Below are positions 1 through 7,101 of a DNA stretch of 64,000 nt, piece after piece. Position 1 is the first letter of the stretch, and each line of letters begins with the position of its first letter. A program made the translations under genes and the position numbers. Under the pieces are notes generated by a model. It was given only the letters and a program-made list of their open reading frames with translations. It was not told the DNA's origin and searched no databases. The DNA lies in NCBI RefSeq assembly GCF_016612545.1, contig NZ_JAENRY010000014.1, forward strand, positions 1 through 64,000, given 5' to 3'. Source of the DNA: Streptomyces sp. MBT65 (GTDB lineage: Bacteria > Actinomycetota > Actinomycetes > Streptomycetales > Streptomycetaceae).

Positions 1-1725
1 GTACGACGGGTAGTAGTCGCAGTAGCCGAGGGTCGGCGCGGCCGTCGTCGGTGCGGACTGCGGGGTCGACGCGGTCGGGGTGGGAGTGGGGGTGACCGTC
101 GGGGTCGGCGTCGCCTTCGGAGGAGCCTTCTTGGTCGTGGGGGCCGGCGAGTCGGTGCTGTCGGTGTCCCAGTTGACGACCTGCATCTGCGGGTCGGCCT
201 TCGAGGTGTCGAACACCCAGCGCTGCGCGGTGCCGTCCGCCCGGGTCTTCAGCACGAGCGCGCCGCCGCCGTCGGTGGAGGCGGGCGTCAGCGCCAGGTC
301 CTGGTTCCAGCGCGGGACGAGGATGCCCTGGAGCGTGAAGTCGTAGCGGATGTTCTTCGCGGTCGCCGACGACGTGCCCGTGCAGGGGGCGAGCTGTACC
401 TCGAAGGCGAGGTGCGAGTCGAGGCACAGGCCGGGGTCGGCGGTGCTGCGCAGTTGTCCGTCGGTCTCGTACGACCACTGCTGGCCGGCCGCGGAGGAGC
501 AGGTCTGCAGTTCGGCCTCGGTGCCCTGGAGGGGCTTGTTGCCGGCGACGCCGATGCACAGACCCGACTCGACGTTGTGCAGCCGGCCGCTGAGCGTGCC
601 CTGGGCGGTGGCGTCGTTCTTGCCGACCCAGGAGGGGTCGGCGGACTCCTTGCCGGTGCCCGAGGCGCCGGCGGCCTGGCTCTCGGTGGTGGTCTTGTCG
701 CCGCCCGAACCGCTCGTGGACCACAGGACGAGCGGGAGGACGACCAGTCCGCTCACGGTCAGCACGGCCACGCCGAGGTTGCGGCGGCGGACCCGGCGGC
801 GCGCCTTGTGGGCCGTACGCAGTTCGCCGCGCCGCGGGCCCGACCGCACCACGAGTTCGGTCGAGGCGGACGACACCTCGGCGGGCAGCGCGCGGCTGCC
901 GGCCCTGACCTCCATGTAGGTCCGCGCGCCCCAGCCGAGCACCGCCTCGGCCAGCGCGATGCCGAGCCCGGCGTTGAACTGGTTCAACTGGTCGGCGGTG
1001 TAGCGGCAGTGCTTGCAGACGGAGAGGTGCATGGCGAGGTCCGGGTCGACCTCCGCGCCGCCGCGCCGGAAGGTGACGTCCAGCAGCCGGATGTAGCGCA
1101 TGCACTCGTCGTCCTGCGCGAGTTCGCGGTGGACGAGGAGGCATTCCTCGCGCAACCGGCCGCGGGCGCGCCCGAGTTCGATGTCGGCGCCCTCCTCGTC
1201 GATGCCCAGCAGTCCGGCGGGCACCGAGAAGGGTTCCGACTCGACGTCGATGTGCCACAGCAGCGTGCGGGCCGTCTGGGGCAGCCGCTGGAACGCCCGG
1301 GATATCAGCCGCCGTTCGGGCACCGGCAGCAGTCGGGCCGCGACGCGGTCGATGTCGCCGTTCGACCAGCGCAGATCGGGGTGGAGCATTTCCTGCCGGT
1401 GGTCGGCGACCCATTCCGTGGCGATACGGCGGACGGTGACCAGCACCTGAGGGCGCCAGGCCGCGGTCGGTCCGGACTGCCGCAGGGATTCTCCGAAGAG
1501 CCGGGTGAAAGCGGCCGTGGTGAGCATTCCGGCGTGGTGCGGTCCGTCGGTGCACAGCCGCGCATAGGCGAAGGCCGCTTCCCAGTGCCGGTCCAGCAGT
1601 TCACCCACGGGTTGCAGCGCGGGCGTCGTCCCCGTCCACTTCTTCAGCTCGGCGCTGAGCTGCTCGTCGGTCACTTCGAAGTGGTGAGCGGAAGTCGGGG
1701 AATTCGAGGGACCTGGGTCCGTCAC
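1..1725 (-). CDS. Membrane-anchored sigma-like/zinc-finger protein with extracellular ricin B domain (3' end cut by window)
   Basis: 575 codons are visible and the frame runs off the left edge. The GTG start at 1725 has GGAGGA upstream; a nearer ATG is followed at once by a stop. Residues ~30-210 look like degenerate sigma-70 regions 2 and 4 (HWEAAFAYARLC, then RAFQRLPQTARTLLWH). Residues 233-240 read HLSVCKHC, the H-x3-C-x2-C signature of zinc anti-sigma domains. A basic stretch and one membrane helix follow at ~316-336. The rest should lie outside: a ricin-type CBM13 domain (~375-510, paired Cys, QQWSYET) and a Thr/Pro-rich tail. The order suggests a sensor of wall or carbohydrate ligands with a cytoplasmic regulatory head; that role is inference. 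The sigma similarity is judged by eye and is weak. Confidence 0.8.
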   Translation of the reverse strand, partial: MTDPGPSNSPTSAHHFEVTDEQLSAELKKWTGTTPALQPVGELLDRHWEAAFAYARLCTDGPHHAGMLTTAAFTRLFGESLRQSGPTAAWRPQVLVTVRRIATEWVADHRQEMLHPDLRWSNGDIDRVAARLLPVPERRLISRAFQRLPQTARTLLWHIDVESEPFSVPAGLLGIDEEGADIELGRARGRLREECLLVHRELAQDDECMRYIRLLDVTFRRGGAEVDPDLAMHLSVCKHCRYTADQLNQFNAGLGIALAEAVLGWGARTYMEVRAGSRALPAEVSSASTELVVRSGPRRGELRTAHKARRRVRRRNLGVAVLTVSGLVVLPLVLWSTSGSGGDKTTTESQAAGASGTGKESADPSWVGKNDATAQGTLSGRLHNVESGLCIGVAGNKPLQGTEAELQTCSSAAGQQWSYETDGQLRSTADPGLCLDSHLAFEVQLAPCTGTSSATAKNIRYDFTLQGILVPRWNQDLALTPASTDGGGALVLKTRADGTAQRWVFDTSKADPQMQVVNWDTDSTDSPAPTTKKAPPKATPTPTVTPTPTPTASTPQSAPTTAAPTLGYCDYYPSY

Positions 1726-2006
1726 GGCTGCATTCCTCCAGGTGAAACGCGGAATTCGGCGCATACCGGCGGGTATGCGACCCTGCCGACGGGGTGACAG
1801 AGTCCACCCGTCCGATTGATGGCATCCCGAACGTCCGCCTGGGGCAGCTCTTTTGAAGCAAGGGGGGTGACGTACGGGAGCGGCCTCGAGCGCACGGAGG
1901 GGAATCATCTATGTGCCCGCGCGCCGACAGGCACACCTTTGCACAGGTCAGCGAGGCGGAACAAGGTCTGCCTCCGTTTTGTGCTTTGCGTTCAGGCCCC
2001 GGCAAT

Positions 2007-2021
2007 TTGACGATTCGTCAA
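2007..2021. promoter_or_regulatory. Perfect 15-bp palindrome, candidate operator
   Basis: The sequence is ttgacga-t-tcgtcaa, a perfect inverted repeat with a one-base centre in a relatively A+T-rich intergenic stretch. It lies about 280 bp upstream of the minus-strand ricin-domain gene. The size suits a dimeric repressor site; the cognate regulator is unknown. Confidence 0.4.
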
Positions 2022-2122
2022 TCGGGTCCGTTATGGGATTGCCACCGTATCCACACGGGAAATCCAGAAACCATTGGCCGGGTCTGCCCGTCACACCCGG
2101 CACTCCAGCCCCGGGGACGGTC

Positions 2123-2287
2123 CTACTTCCGGTTTTCCCAGGTCACGTTCCGGCTGCCCGGCCCATTGTCGGGCGAGCCGGTGACGTCGGGGGACTTGAC
2201 GACTTCCATGACATCACCGATGAGGGAGTTCACGACCAACCAATAGGCGCGCACCCGACCGGCGACACCCCGCCGGTGACAGCACAT
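2123..2287 (-). CDS. Possible small protein (54 aa), unknown
   Basis: A 54-codon frame starts at ATG 2287 and ends at TAG 2123. The product has an N-terminal Cys pair (MCCHRRG), a short hydrophobic stretch (YWLVVNSLIGDVMEVV) and a polar tail ending NVTWENRK. It has no strong Shine-Dalgarno and I recognise no family. The Asn/Asp/Glu-rich tail is unlike the Arg/Pro-rich translations of antisense frames, which is the only reason to list it. It could equally be the decayed 3' end of a longer gene. Confidence 0.2.
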   Translation of the reverse strand: MCCHRRGVAGRVRAYWLVVNSLIGDVMEVVKSPDVTGSPDNGPGSRNVTWENRK

Positions 2288-2399
2288 CGGGGAAGCCGGG
2301 TTCACGGTCGGGCGCGGATTGTTCGGGTACGACGAAATCGACCGGCTCTGTGCGGGGTTCTCGACGCGGCCGAGGCGGGACCGGAGCGGGACCGGGGCA

Positions 2400-2434
2400 G
2401 GGCCGTGCGGCGCGGAGTGCGCACGGCACGGCCC
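2400..2434 (-). terminator. Hairpin downstream of the aldo/keto reductase
   Basis: Arms gggccgtgc (2400-2408) and gcacggccc (2426-2434) pair perfectly over 9 bp around a 17-nt loop that can itself fold. It begins 15 bp past the stop of the minus-strand aldo/keto reductase. No T-tract follows, as is common for Streptomyces terminators. Confidence 0.45.
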
Positions 2435-2448
2435 GTACTGACGACCCG

Positions 2449-3420
2449 TCAGGAGTGGCCGCTGATCGCGTGCGGCGCGTACGGCTGCTCCAGTTCCTCC
2501 AACTCCTTGTCGCTCAGCTCCAGTTCGACGGCGGCGACCGCGTCCTCGATGTGCTGCGGCTTGGCCGCGCCGACGATCGGCGCCGCCACCGTGCTCTGGT
2601 GCAGCAGCCAGGCGAGGGCGACCTGGGCACGCGGGACACCCCGGTCGCCGGCGATGCGGGTGACCGCCTCGACGATGGCGCGGTCGCCCTCCTGGTAGAG
2701 GCGGTTGCCGAAGTTGTCGGTGCTGCTGCGCTCGGTGGTGGTGCCCCAGTCCCGGGTCAGGCGGCCCCGCGCCAGCGGGCTCCACGGCAGTACGCCGACG
2801 CCCTGGTCCGCGCACAGGGGGAGCATCTCGCGCTCCTCCTCGCGGTAGAGGAGGTTGTAGTGGTTCTGCATCGACACGAACTTGGTCCAGCCGTGCCGCT
2901 CGGCGATGTGCTGGTGCTTGGCGAACTGCCACGCGTACATCGAACTCGCCCCGATGTAGCGGACCTTGCCCGCCTTCACCAGGTCGTGCAGCGCCTCCAT
3001 CGTCTCCTCGACGGGAGTGTGCGGGTCGGCACGGTGGATCTGGTAGAGGTCGACGTAGTCGGTGCCGAGACGCGCGAGGCTGTGGTCGATCTCGGACATG
3101 ATCGCCTTGCGGGAGAGTCCGGCGCCGTTGGGTCCAGGACGGGTCCGGCCGTGCACCTTGGTGGCGAGCACGACCTCGTCGCGGCGGGCGAAGTCGCGCA
3201 GCGCCCGGCCGGTGATCTCCTCGCTGGTGCCGTCGGAGTAGACGTTCGCCGTGTCGAGGAAGTTGATCCCGGCCTCCAGCGCCTGCCGGATCAGCGGGCG
3301 CGACGCCTCCTCGTCGAGGGTCCACTCGTGGGTGCCGCGGTCCGGGAGGCCGTAGGTCATGCAGCCCAGAGAGATCCGCGAGACGTCCAGGCCGGTCGAA
3401 CCGAGCTTCACGTACTGCAT
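2449..3420 (-). CDS. Aldo/keto reductase
   Basis: 323 aa from ATG 3420, a normal length. It should be a cytosolic NADPH-dependent reductase of aldehydes or ketones with a TIM-barrel fold. The start MQYVKLGSTGLDVSRISLG is the classic AKR N-terminus. The catalytic tetrad is complete: D56 and Y61 (DTANVYSDG), K88 (ATKVHG) and H129 (YQIHRAD). The frame stays open further upstream, but that part is Arg-rich and lacks family similarity. The protein resembles the YajO/AKR11-12 branch; the substrate cannot be told. The gene stands alone, with a hairpin 15 bp past its stop. Confidence 0.93.
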   Translation of the reverse strand: MQYVKLGSTGLDVSRISLGCMTYGLPDRGTHEWTLDEEASRPLIRQALEAGINFLDTANVYSDGTSEEITGRALRDFARRDEVVLATKVHGRTRPGPNGAGLSRKAIMSEIDHSLARLGTDYVDLYQIHRADPHTPVEETMEALHDLVKAGKVRYIGASSMYAWQFAKHQHIAERHGWTKFVSMQNHYNLLYREEEREMLPLCADQGVGVLPWSPLARGRLTRDWGTTTERSSTDNFGNRLYQEGDRAIVEAVTRIAGDRGVPRAQVALAWLLHQSTVAAPIVGAAKPQHIEDAVAAVELELSDKELEELEQPYAPHAISGHS

Positions 3421-3660
3421 CGTTGCTGCTCCTGCCTTCGAGTTCGGTACCGCTTGGGAGCGTACGACTTCGCGGGCACTCGAAGTCGCGCATGTGCGCG
3501 CACCCTTGACGGGTGACGCGGCCGGGCGCTTTGCCCCTGCACGTGCCCGCGCGTACGGCGCGGTACGCAGAGGTGCGCCCAGCCGGCGGCGGACAGGTTC
3601 CAAGCCCGGCCGCAGTCGCCAGGACGACCACTACCCCACCGGGACCGGCGAGTACTCCGC

Positions 3661-3940
3661 TCGGTCGTCGAAGTCCTGTGCCCGGTCCACGCGTTGGGTG
3701 CCCGGCCGACCCGGATCGGCGCCTGCCGCCGCGGTGCGCGGCCCTCAACAGCGCGTACGTCTCGGTCACGGACCTGGTGGTCCGCGCGACCACGGACGGC
3801 GACCCGCGCCACATCCGGCACGCGGCGACGATCGACTCCGCGACGGCGGCGACCCCGCCGGTCGAACGGATCCGGGACCTGTGCGACGACCTCTTAGGGG
3901 CGCGCACGGGGAGCTGCTGCGGGCGCGGCCGGGGCACTGA
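3661..3940 (+). pseudogene. Remnant of a GH4 alpha-galactosidase/alpha-glucosidase, C-terminal ~90 codons
   Basis: Three successive frames together give the C-terminus of a glycoside hydrolase family 4 (MelA/LplD-like) enzyme. Frame one from 3661 reads SVVEVLCPVHALGARPTRIG. A lost base near 3721 shifts to LPPRCAALNSAYVSVTDLVV and on to RDLCDDL. A second shift near 3898 gives AHGELLRARPGH and a TGA at 3938. GH4 proteins share the pattern VVEVPC...G..P..IG.LPPQCAALN near the C-terminus. The NAD-binding N-terminal ~350 residues are absent. Identity rests on remembered family sequence; the two frameshifts are directly visible. Confidence 0.72.
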
Positions 3941-3995
3941 CGGGCGTCGGAGCGACGGGGTGCCCCCCCTTGGCCACCGGGCGCGACGACCAATG

Positions 3996-4163
3996 CCGCG
4001 CCGCGCACGGGCATCCGGCGTCGCACGACCGTACCCGGGCGGCCGACAAGGGCCGCGGGGCCGCAGGCGACGCCTCACCACTCACGGGCGACGGGTGACG
4101 GTGACCGCCCGGCGCGGGACCGGCGCCACGCGCAACACCGCGCCGCGCACCGGCGTCCGGCGT
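3996..4163. repeat. Dispersed 26-bp direct repeat, two copies
   Basis: Copy A at 3996-4021 and copy B at 4138-4163 match at 24 of 26 positions, 142 bp apart. Both begin ccgcgccgcgcac and end tccggcgt. They sit in non-coding G+C-rich DNA before the secreted-protein gene. Chance similarity is possible at this base composition. Confidence 0.35.
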
Positions 4164-4280
4164 TGGTGTGACCGCCCCCGGACGACCGGCGTGGGAGCGG
4201 TCGGGGCGTCGCCGTGGACCCGCATCCTCGGCGCAGACCGACCGGCGCCGGGCCGGTCGTGGCCGTACGGGAGGAACGCG

Positions 4281-5135
4281 GTGCCGAGACGTTGGACCAG
4301 ACTGAGGATCCTGCTGGGGGCGGCCGTGCTGCCGCTGGCCCTGGTGTCGCCCGCATGGGGTGGCACGGACCCGGCGCCGCCCCCGCCCGAGGCGCCGTCG
4401 ACCCTGTGCGCGTCCGCTGGTGTCCTGCACGGCGCGCACGGGCAGCGGGCCGCCGTCAGTCTCTGCGCGGGAAGCGGTACTCCCACCATGGCGGTGTCGG
4501 CTCCGGCGAGCTGCCGACGGCACGCGCCGATCGCCCGGTACGCGTGCCGCAGCTCGGGCACCTGGACCGCGCGGCGCGCGGGCGAGACGGTCGCGTCCGG
4601 CACGCTGCCCGGGTCGGGCCAGTATCCGGGGCCGGGGACCTACGAGTTCACCGCGACCGTGCGCGTCCGGTCGATGCCCGAGGGCGTCGACGTGCAGGGC
4701 ACCGTCCACACCACGCTCACGCTGACCGCGCCCGTGCCGAAGGCGACGCACGGCATCGAGGTCGACCGGAGCACCCTGCGGCCGGACTCGGTGACGACCC
4801 TGACGTACACGGTCCGCCGGTTCAGCGACCAGGGTGACGGCAGCGCGCGGTTCGGGCTCATCGCGCAGGAGGGGACGGGGGCCGAGCTGACCACGTCCGA
4901 CCCGCGCTGCGTCAATCCGCTGATCGGTCGCTATCCAGCACAGGACCGGCTTCCGCACGCCCTGGACTGCGCACTCACCGATCTCCAGCCGGGACACCCG
5001 GACACGGTGGTGGTCCGGGTCGCGCTCAAGTCGCCTTGTTCCACGGTGGTTTCGAAGCTGGGCTACTGGATGCCGCAGGGCCAGGCGCTGTACACCGGGG
5101 GCATGCTGGCGGGGCCGACGGTGACCTGCGGCTAG
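4281..5135 (+). CDS. Secreted protein of unknown function
   Basis: 284 aa from a GTG preceded by GAGGAA. The N-terminus VPRRWTRLRILLGAAVLPLALVSPAWG is a clear Sec signal peptide with cleavage predicted near residue 27. The mature part starts Pro-rich, carries several Cys that could form disulfides, and ends in beta-rich sequence (TLTLTAPVPKATHGIEV, LTYTVRR) suggestive of immunoglobulin-like or CARDB-like folds. I do not recognise a named family. Its last 4 bp overlap the convergent flavoprotein gene. An extracellular role is supported only by the signal peptide. Confidence 0.75.
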   Translation: MPRRWTRLRILLGAAVLPLALVSPAWGGTDPAPPPPEAPSTLCASAGVLHGAHGQRAAVSLCAGSGTPTMAVSAPASCRRHAPIARYACRSSGTWTARRAGETVASGTLPGSGQYPGPGTYEFTATVRVRSMPEGVDVQGTVHTTLTLTAPVPKATHGIEVDRSTLRPDSVTTLTYTVRRFSDQGDGSARFGLIAQEGTGAELTTSDPRCVNPLIGRYPAQDRLPHALDCALTDLQPGHPDTVVVRVALKSPCSTVVSKLGYWMPQGQALYTGGMLAGPTVTCG

Positions 5136-5656
5136 AGCAGGTCGAGCGCCCGCTCCCAGCCGAACTCCGGCCGCCCGCCGTCCTCTTGGGCCTCGCCGGA
5201 GTACGGCTCGCCGAACCGCACGCCCATCTCGCGCAGCCGTGCCAGGCTCGCCCGGTAGGCGGGATGGGCGGCCAACGCCTCGCCCACACAAGGGAGTACG
5301 ACGGTCGGGACACCGAGGCCGTACGCCTCGCAGAGGGTGCCGAGCGCCAGGGTGTCCGCCGTACCGGCCGCCCATTTGTTGATCGTGTTGAAGGTGGCGG
5401 GCGCGACGACCACGGCGTCCGGGGGCGGAAAGGGGCGCGGATCACCGGGAGTTCGCCACGCCGAACGGATCGGCCGCCCGGTCCGTGCCTCGACGGCGGC
5501 CGTGTCGAAGAAGCCGCCCATCGCGACCGGGGTCGCGAACACCCCGACCTCCCAGTCCCGTTCCTGCGCGGCGGCGATCAGCCGGCCGACGTCCACGGCG
5601 ATGCCCGCGGCGCAGACGACGACGTAGAGGAAGGGTTTCGAGTCCTGTTCGGTCAT
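5132..5656 (-). CDS. HFCD-family flavoprotein
   Basis: 174 aa, the usual size of single-domain homo-oligomeric flavin-containing Cys decarboxylases (CoaB-CoaC decarboxylase half, EpiD, Dfp-like). The N-terminal YVVVCAAGIAVD matches the flavin-binding start of the fold. APATFNTINKWAAGTADTLA matches the conserved APAT-N-x-K-x-A-G-x-A-D-x-L motif. No phosphopantothenoylcysteine synthetase domain is attached, so it is probably a stand-alone flavoprotein with its own substrate. Its stop overlaps that of the convergent secreted-protein gene by 4 bp. Confidence 0.85.
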   Translation of the reverse strand: MTEQDSKPFLYVVVCAAGIAVDVGRLIAAAQERDWEVGVFATPVAMGGFFDTAAVEARTGRPIRSAWRTPGDPRPFPPPDAVVVAPATFNTINKWAAGTADTLALGTLCEAYGLGVPTVVLPCVGEALAAHPAYRASLARLREMGVRFGEPYSGEAQEDGGRPEFGWERALDLL

Positions 5657-5683
5657 CCGGGGAGCCTACTGAAGAGCGGGGAT

Positions 5684-6142
5684 CTACTGGAGTGGGAAAG
5701 ACAGTCCGCGCTCCGCCTCCGGCCGCGCCCCGAAGACGCGTCGTTCGCTCTCCTCGATGGCGAGATCGTTGATGCTCGCCTCGCGCCGGGTCATCAGGCC
5801 GTGCTCGTCGAACTCCCACAGTTCGTTGCCGTACGACCGCCACCACTGCCCGGCGTCGTCCCGGCACTCGTACTGGAAGCGGACCGCGATGCGGTCGCCG
5901 TCGAAGGCCCAGAGGTCCTTGCGCAGCGCGTACTCGTGCTCGCGTGCCCACTTCGCGGTGAGGAACGCGACGATCTCGGCGCGGCCGGTGACGAAGGTGT
6001 CGCGGTTGCGCCAGACGGAGTCCTCGGAGTAGGCGAGCGCCACGCGCTGCGGGTCGCGGGTGTTCCAGGCGTCCTCGGCCGCCTGGACCTTCCGCGCCGC
6101 GGTCTCGCGGGTGAAGGGCGGGAGGGGAGGGCGGTCGGCCAT
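5684..6142 (-). CDS. NTF2-like protein, DUF1348 type
   Basis: 152 aa, a typical length for this family of small cone-shaped alpha+beta barrels. The sequence [20 protein letters not shown] is the SnoaL/NTF2-like opening, and [22 protein letters not shown] and [20 protein letters not shown] are characteristic of DUF1348. The enzymatic or binding role is unknown. It diverges from the TetR gene at 6241, and two copies of one palindrome lie between them, so repression by that TetR protein is likely. It ends 27 bp before the flavoprotein start, so the two may be co-transcribed. Confidence 0.88.
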   Translation of the reverse strand: MADRPPLPPFTRETAARKVQAAEDAWNTRDPQRVALAYSEDSVWRNRDTFVTGRAEIVAFLTAKWAREHEYALRKDLWAFDGDRIAVRFQYECRDDAGQWWRSYGNELWEFDEHGLMTRREASINDLAIEESERRVFGARPEAERGLSFPLQ

Positions 6143-6168
6143 GGTCGTCTCCAGAGCGGCGAAGTGCG

Positions 6169-6184
6169 GAGAACGTGCGTTCTC
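6169..6184. promoter_or_regulatory. TetR-type operator, copy 1
   Basis: gagaacg-tg-cgttctc is a perfect 7-bp inverted repeat with a 2-bp centre. It lies 26 bp upstream of the DUF1348 gene. The same arms recur 34 bp away, which makes chance unlikely. Confidence 0.75.
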
Positions 6185-6202
6185 CCGGCGACTGCTACCG
6201 TA

Positions 6203-6218
6203 GAGAACGCACGTTCTC
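6203..6218. promoter_or_regulatory. TetR-type operator, copy 2
   Basis: gagaacg-ca-cgttctc has the same arms as the first copy with the centre reversed. It ends just before the AAGGAGG ribosome binding site of the TetR gene. Binding here would block the regulator's own promoter, and copy 1 would block the divergent gene. Confidence 0.75.
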
Positions 6219-6240
6219 AGGTCAAGGAGGGGTCGGTCCG

Positions 6241-6792
6241 ATGGACAGCGCAGTCGCCCGGGAGCAGGCGCTGGACGCCGCCGAGAAGCTCTTCTACGGG
6301 CGGGGGGTCCAGGCCGTCGGCATGGACGCCGTGCGCGGCGCCTCCGGGCTCTCCCTCAAGCGGCTCTATCAACTCTTCCCCGCGAAGGAGGAGTTGGTGG
6401 AGGCATATCTCGAACGACGTGACCTGCGCTGGCGCGGCCGTCTCGCGGAACACGTCGAACGGCACGATGATCCACGGGACCGGATTCCGGCCGTCTTCGA
6501 CTGGCTGGAGGAGTGGTTCGGCGAGGCCGATTTCCGCGGCTGCGCATGGATCAACTCGTACGGCGAACTGGGCGCGACCTCGGAGCGGGTGGTCGCCCAG
6601 GTCCGGGCGCACAAGCGGGCGTTCCGCGACTACCTCACGGCTCTCGTGACGGACGCGGGAATGCCCACCGCACTGGCCGGCCAGCTGTTCCTGCTGGCCG
6701 AGGGCGCCATGGTCACGGCGGGCATCACCGGGAGCGCGGAGCCGGCGGCGGAGGCGCGCGCGGCGGCGTTGTCGCTGCTGCGGGCCGGTTGA
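6241..6792 (+). CDS. TetR-family repressor
   Basis: 183 aa from ATG 6241 with AAGGAGG 9 bp upstream. The N-terminal 45 residues form a TetR helix-turn-helix ([19 protein letters not shown], then [21 protein letters not shown]). The C-terminal half contains [14 protein letters not shown], typical of the TetR subgroup with a TetR_C_16-like ligand domain. It probably represses itself and the divergent DUF1348 gene through the twin operator at 6169 and 6203. The ligand is unknown. Confidence 0.92.
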   Translation: MDSAVAREQALDAAEKLFYGRGVQAVGMDAVRGASGLSLKRLYQLFPAKEELVEAYLERRDLRWRGRLAEHVERHDDPRDRIPAVFDWLEEWFGEADFRGCAWINSYGELGATSERVVAQVRAHKRAFRDYLTALVTDAGMPTALAGQLFLLAEGAMVTAGITGSAEPAAEARAAALSLLRAG

Positions 6793-6881
6793 GGCGGGGG
6801 CGCTCGGCGGGGTGGGTCCTTCGGCTCGGGCGTTCGGCCGACCCGGCTCGGCCGACCGACCGCCCTCACTCTCTCAGCCGC

Positions 6882-7088
6882 TCAGCCCACCGTGTCCGTC
6901 ACAGTGATCGCGCTCACCGGGCAGGCCCGGGCCGCCTCTCTCAGCATGGGGGTGTCACCGCCGTCCTCCTTGCCCGGCAGCACCGTGCTGTAGCCGTCGT
7001 CGTCCTGGGTGAAGACGCTCGGGGCGGCCAGGGCGCACTGGCCCGCTCCGATGCAGATGTCCTTGTCGATGTGGATTTCCGTGTGCAT
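6882..7088 (-). CDS. 3Fe-4S ferredoxin
   Basis: 68 aa. The ligand pattern is C-IGAGQ-C near the N-terminus and ARACPVSAI near the C-terminus, with Ala where a fourth Cys would be, as expected for the [3Fe-4S] ferredoxins that feed bacterial P450s (SoyB/FD type). It starts 13 bp downstream of the CYP105-like gene on the same strand, so the two form an operon and it almost certainly passes electrons from a reductase to that P450. No ferredoxin reductase is encoded nearby. Confidence 0.95.
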   Translation of the reverse strand: MHTEIHIDKDICIGAGQCALAAPSVFTQDDDGYSTVLPGKEDGGDTPMLREAARACPVSAITVTDTVG

Positions 7089-7101
7089 GGAGCGCAGCCT
7101 C

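Larger units (their letters stand above)
1726..2448. other. 723-bp intergenic region, no confident gene
   Basis: This gap separates the ricin-domain gene from the aldo/keto reductase, both on the minus strand. It has noticeably lower G+C than its surroundings around 1900-2250, consistent with regulatory DNA. It holds a perfect 15-bp palindrome at 2007-2021, a possible 54-codon minus-strand ORF at 2123-2287 and a hairpin at 2400-2434 (each listed separately). No other convincing coding frame is visible. Confidence 0.5.
3421..4280. other. 860-bp gap holding a GH4 gene remnant and a dispersed repeat
   Basis: There is no intact gene between the aldo/keto reductase start and the secreted-protein start. 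3661-3940 is the decayed 3' end of a GH4 glycosidase (separate entry). 3941-4280 is extremely G+C-rich, codes for nothing recognisable and carries two copies of a 26-bp repeat. Long open frames cross this gap on both strands but translate to Arg/Pro/Ala-rich nonsense. Confidence 0.6.

Noticed and set aside
412..1797. Long plus-strand open frame opposite the ricin-domain gene
   Set aside because: Its translation is Gly/Val/Arg-rich with no family features, and the minus-strand frame carries TM, zinc and ricin motifs.
3513..4280. Extended N-terminus of the secreted protein back to 3513
   Set aside because: The upstream translation is Arg/Pro-rich and crosses the GH4 remnant; the GTG at 4281 has a ribosome binding site and begins a clean signal peptide.
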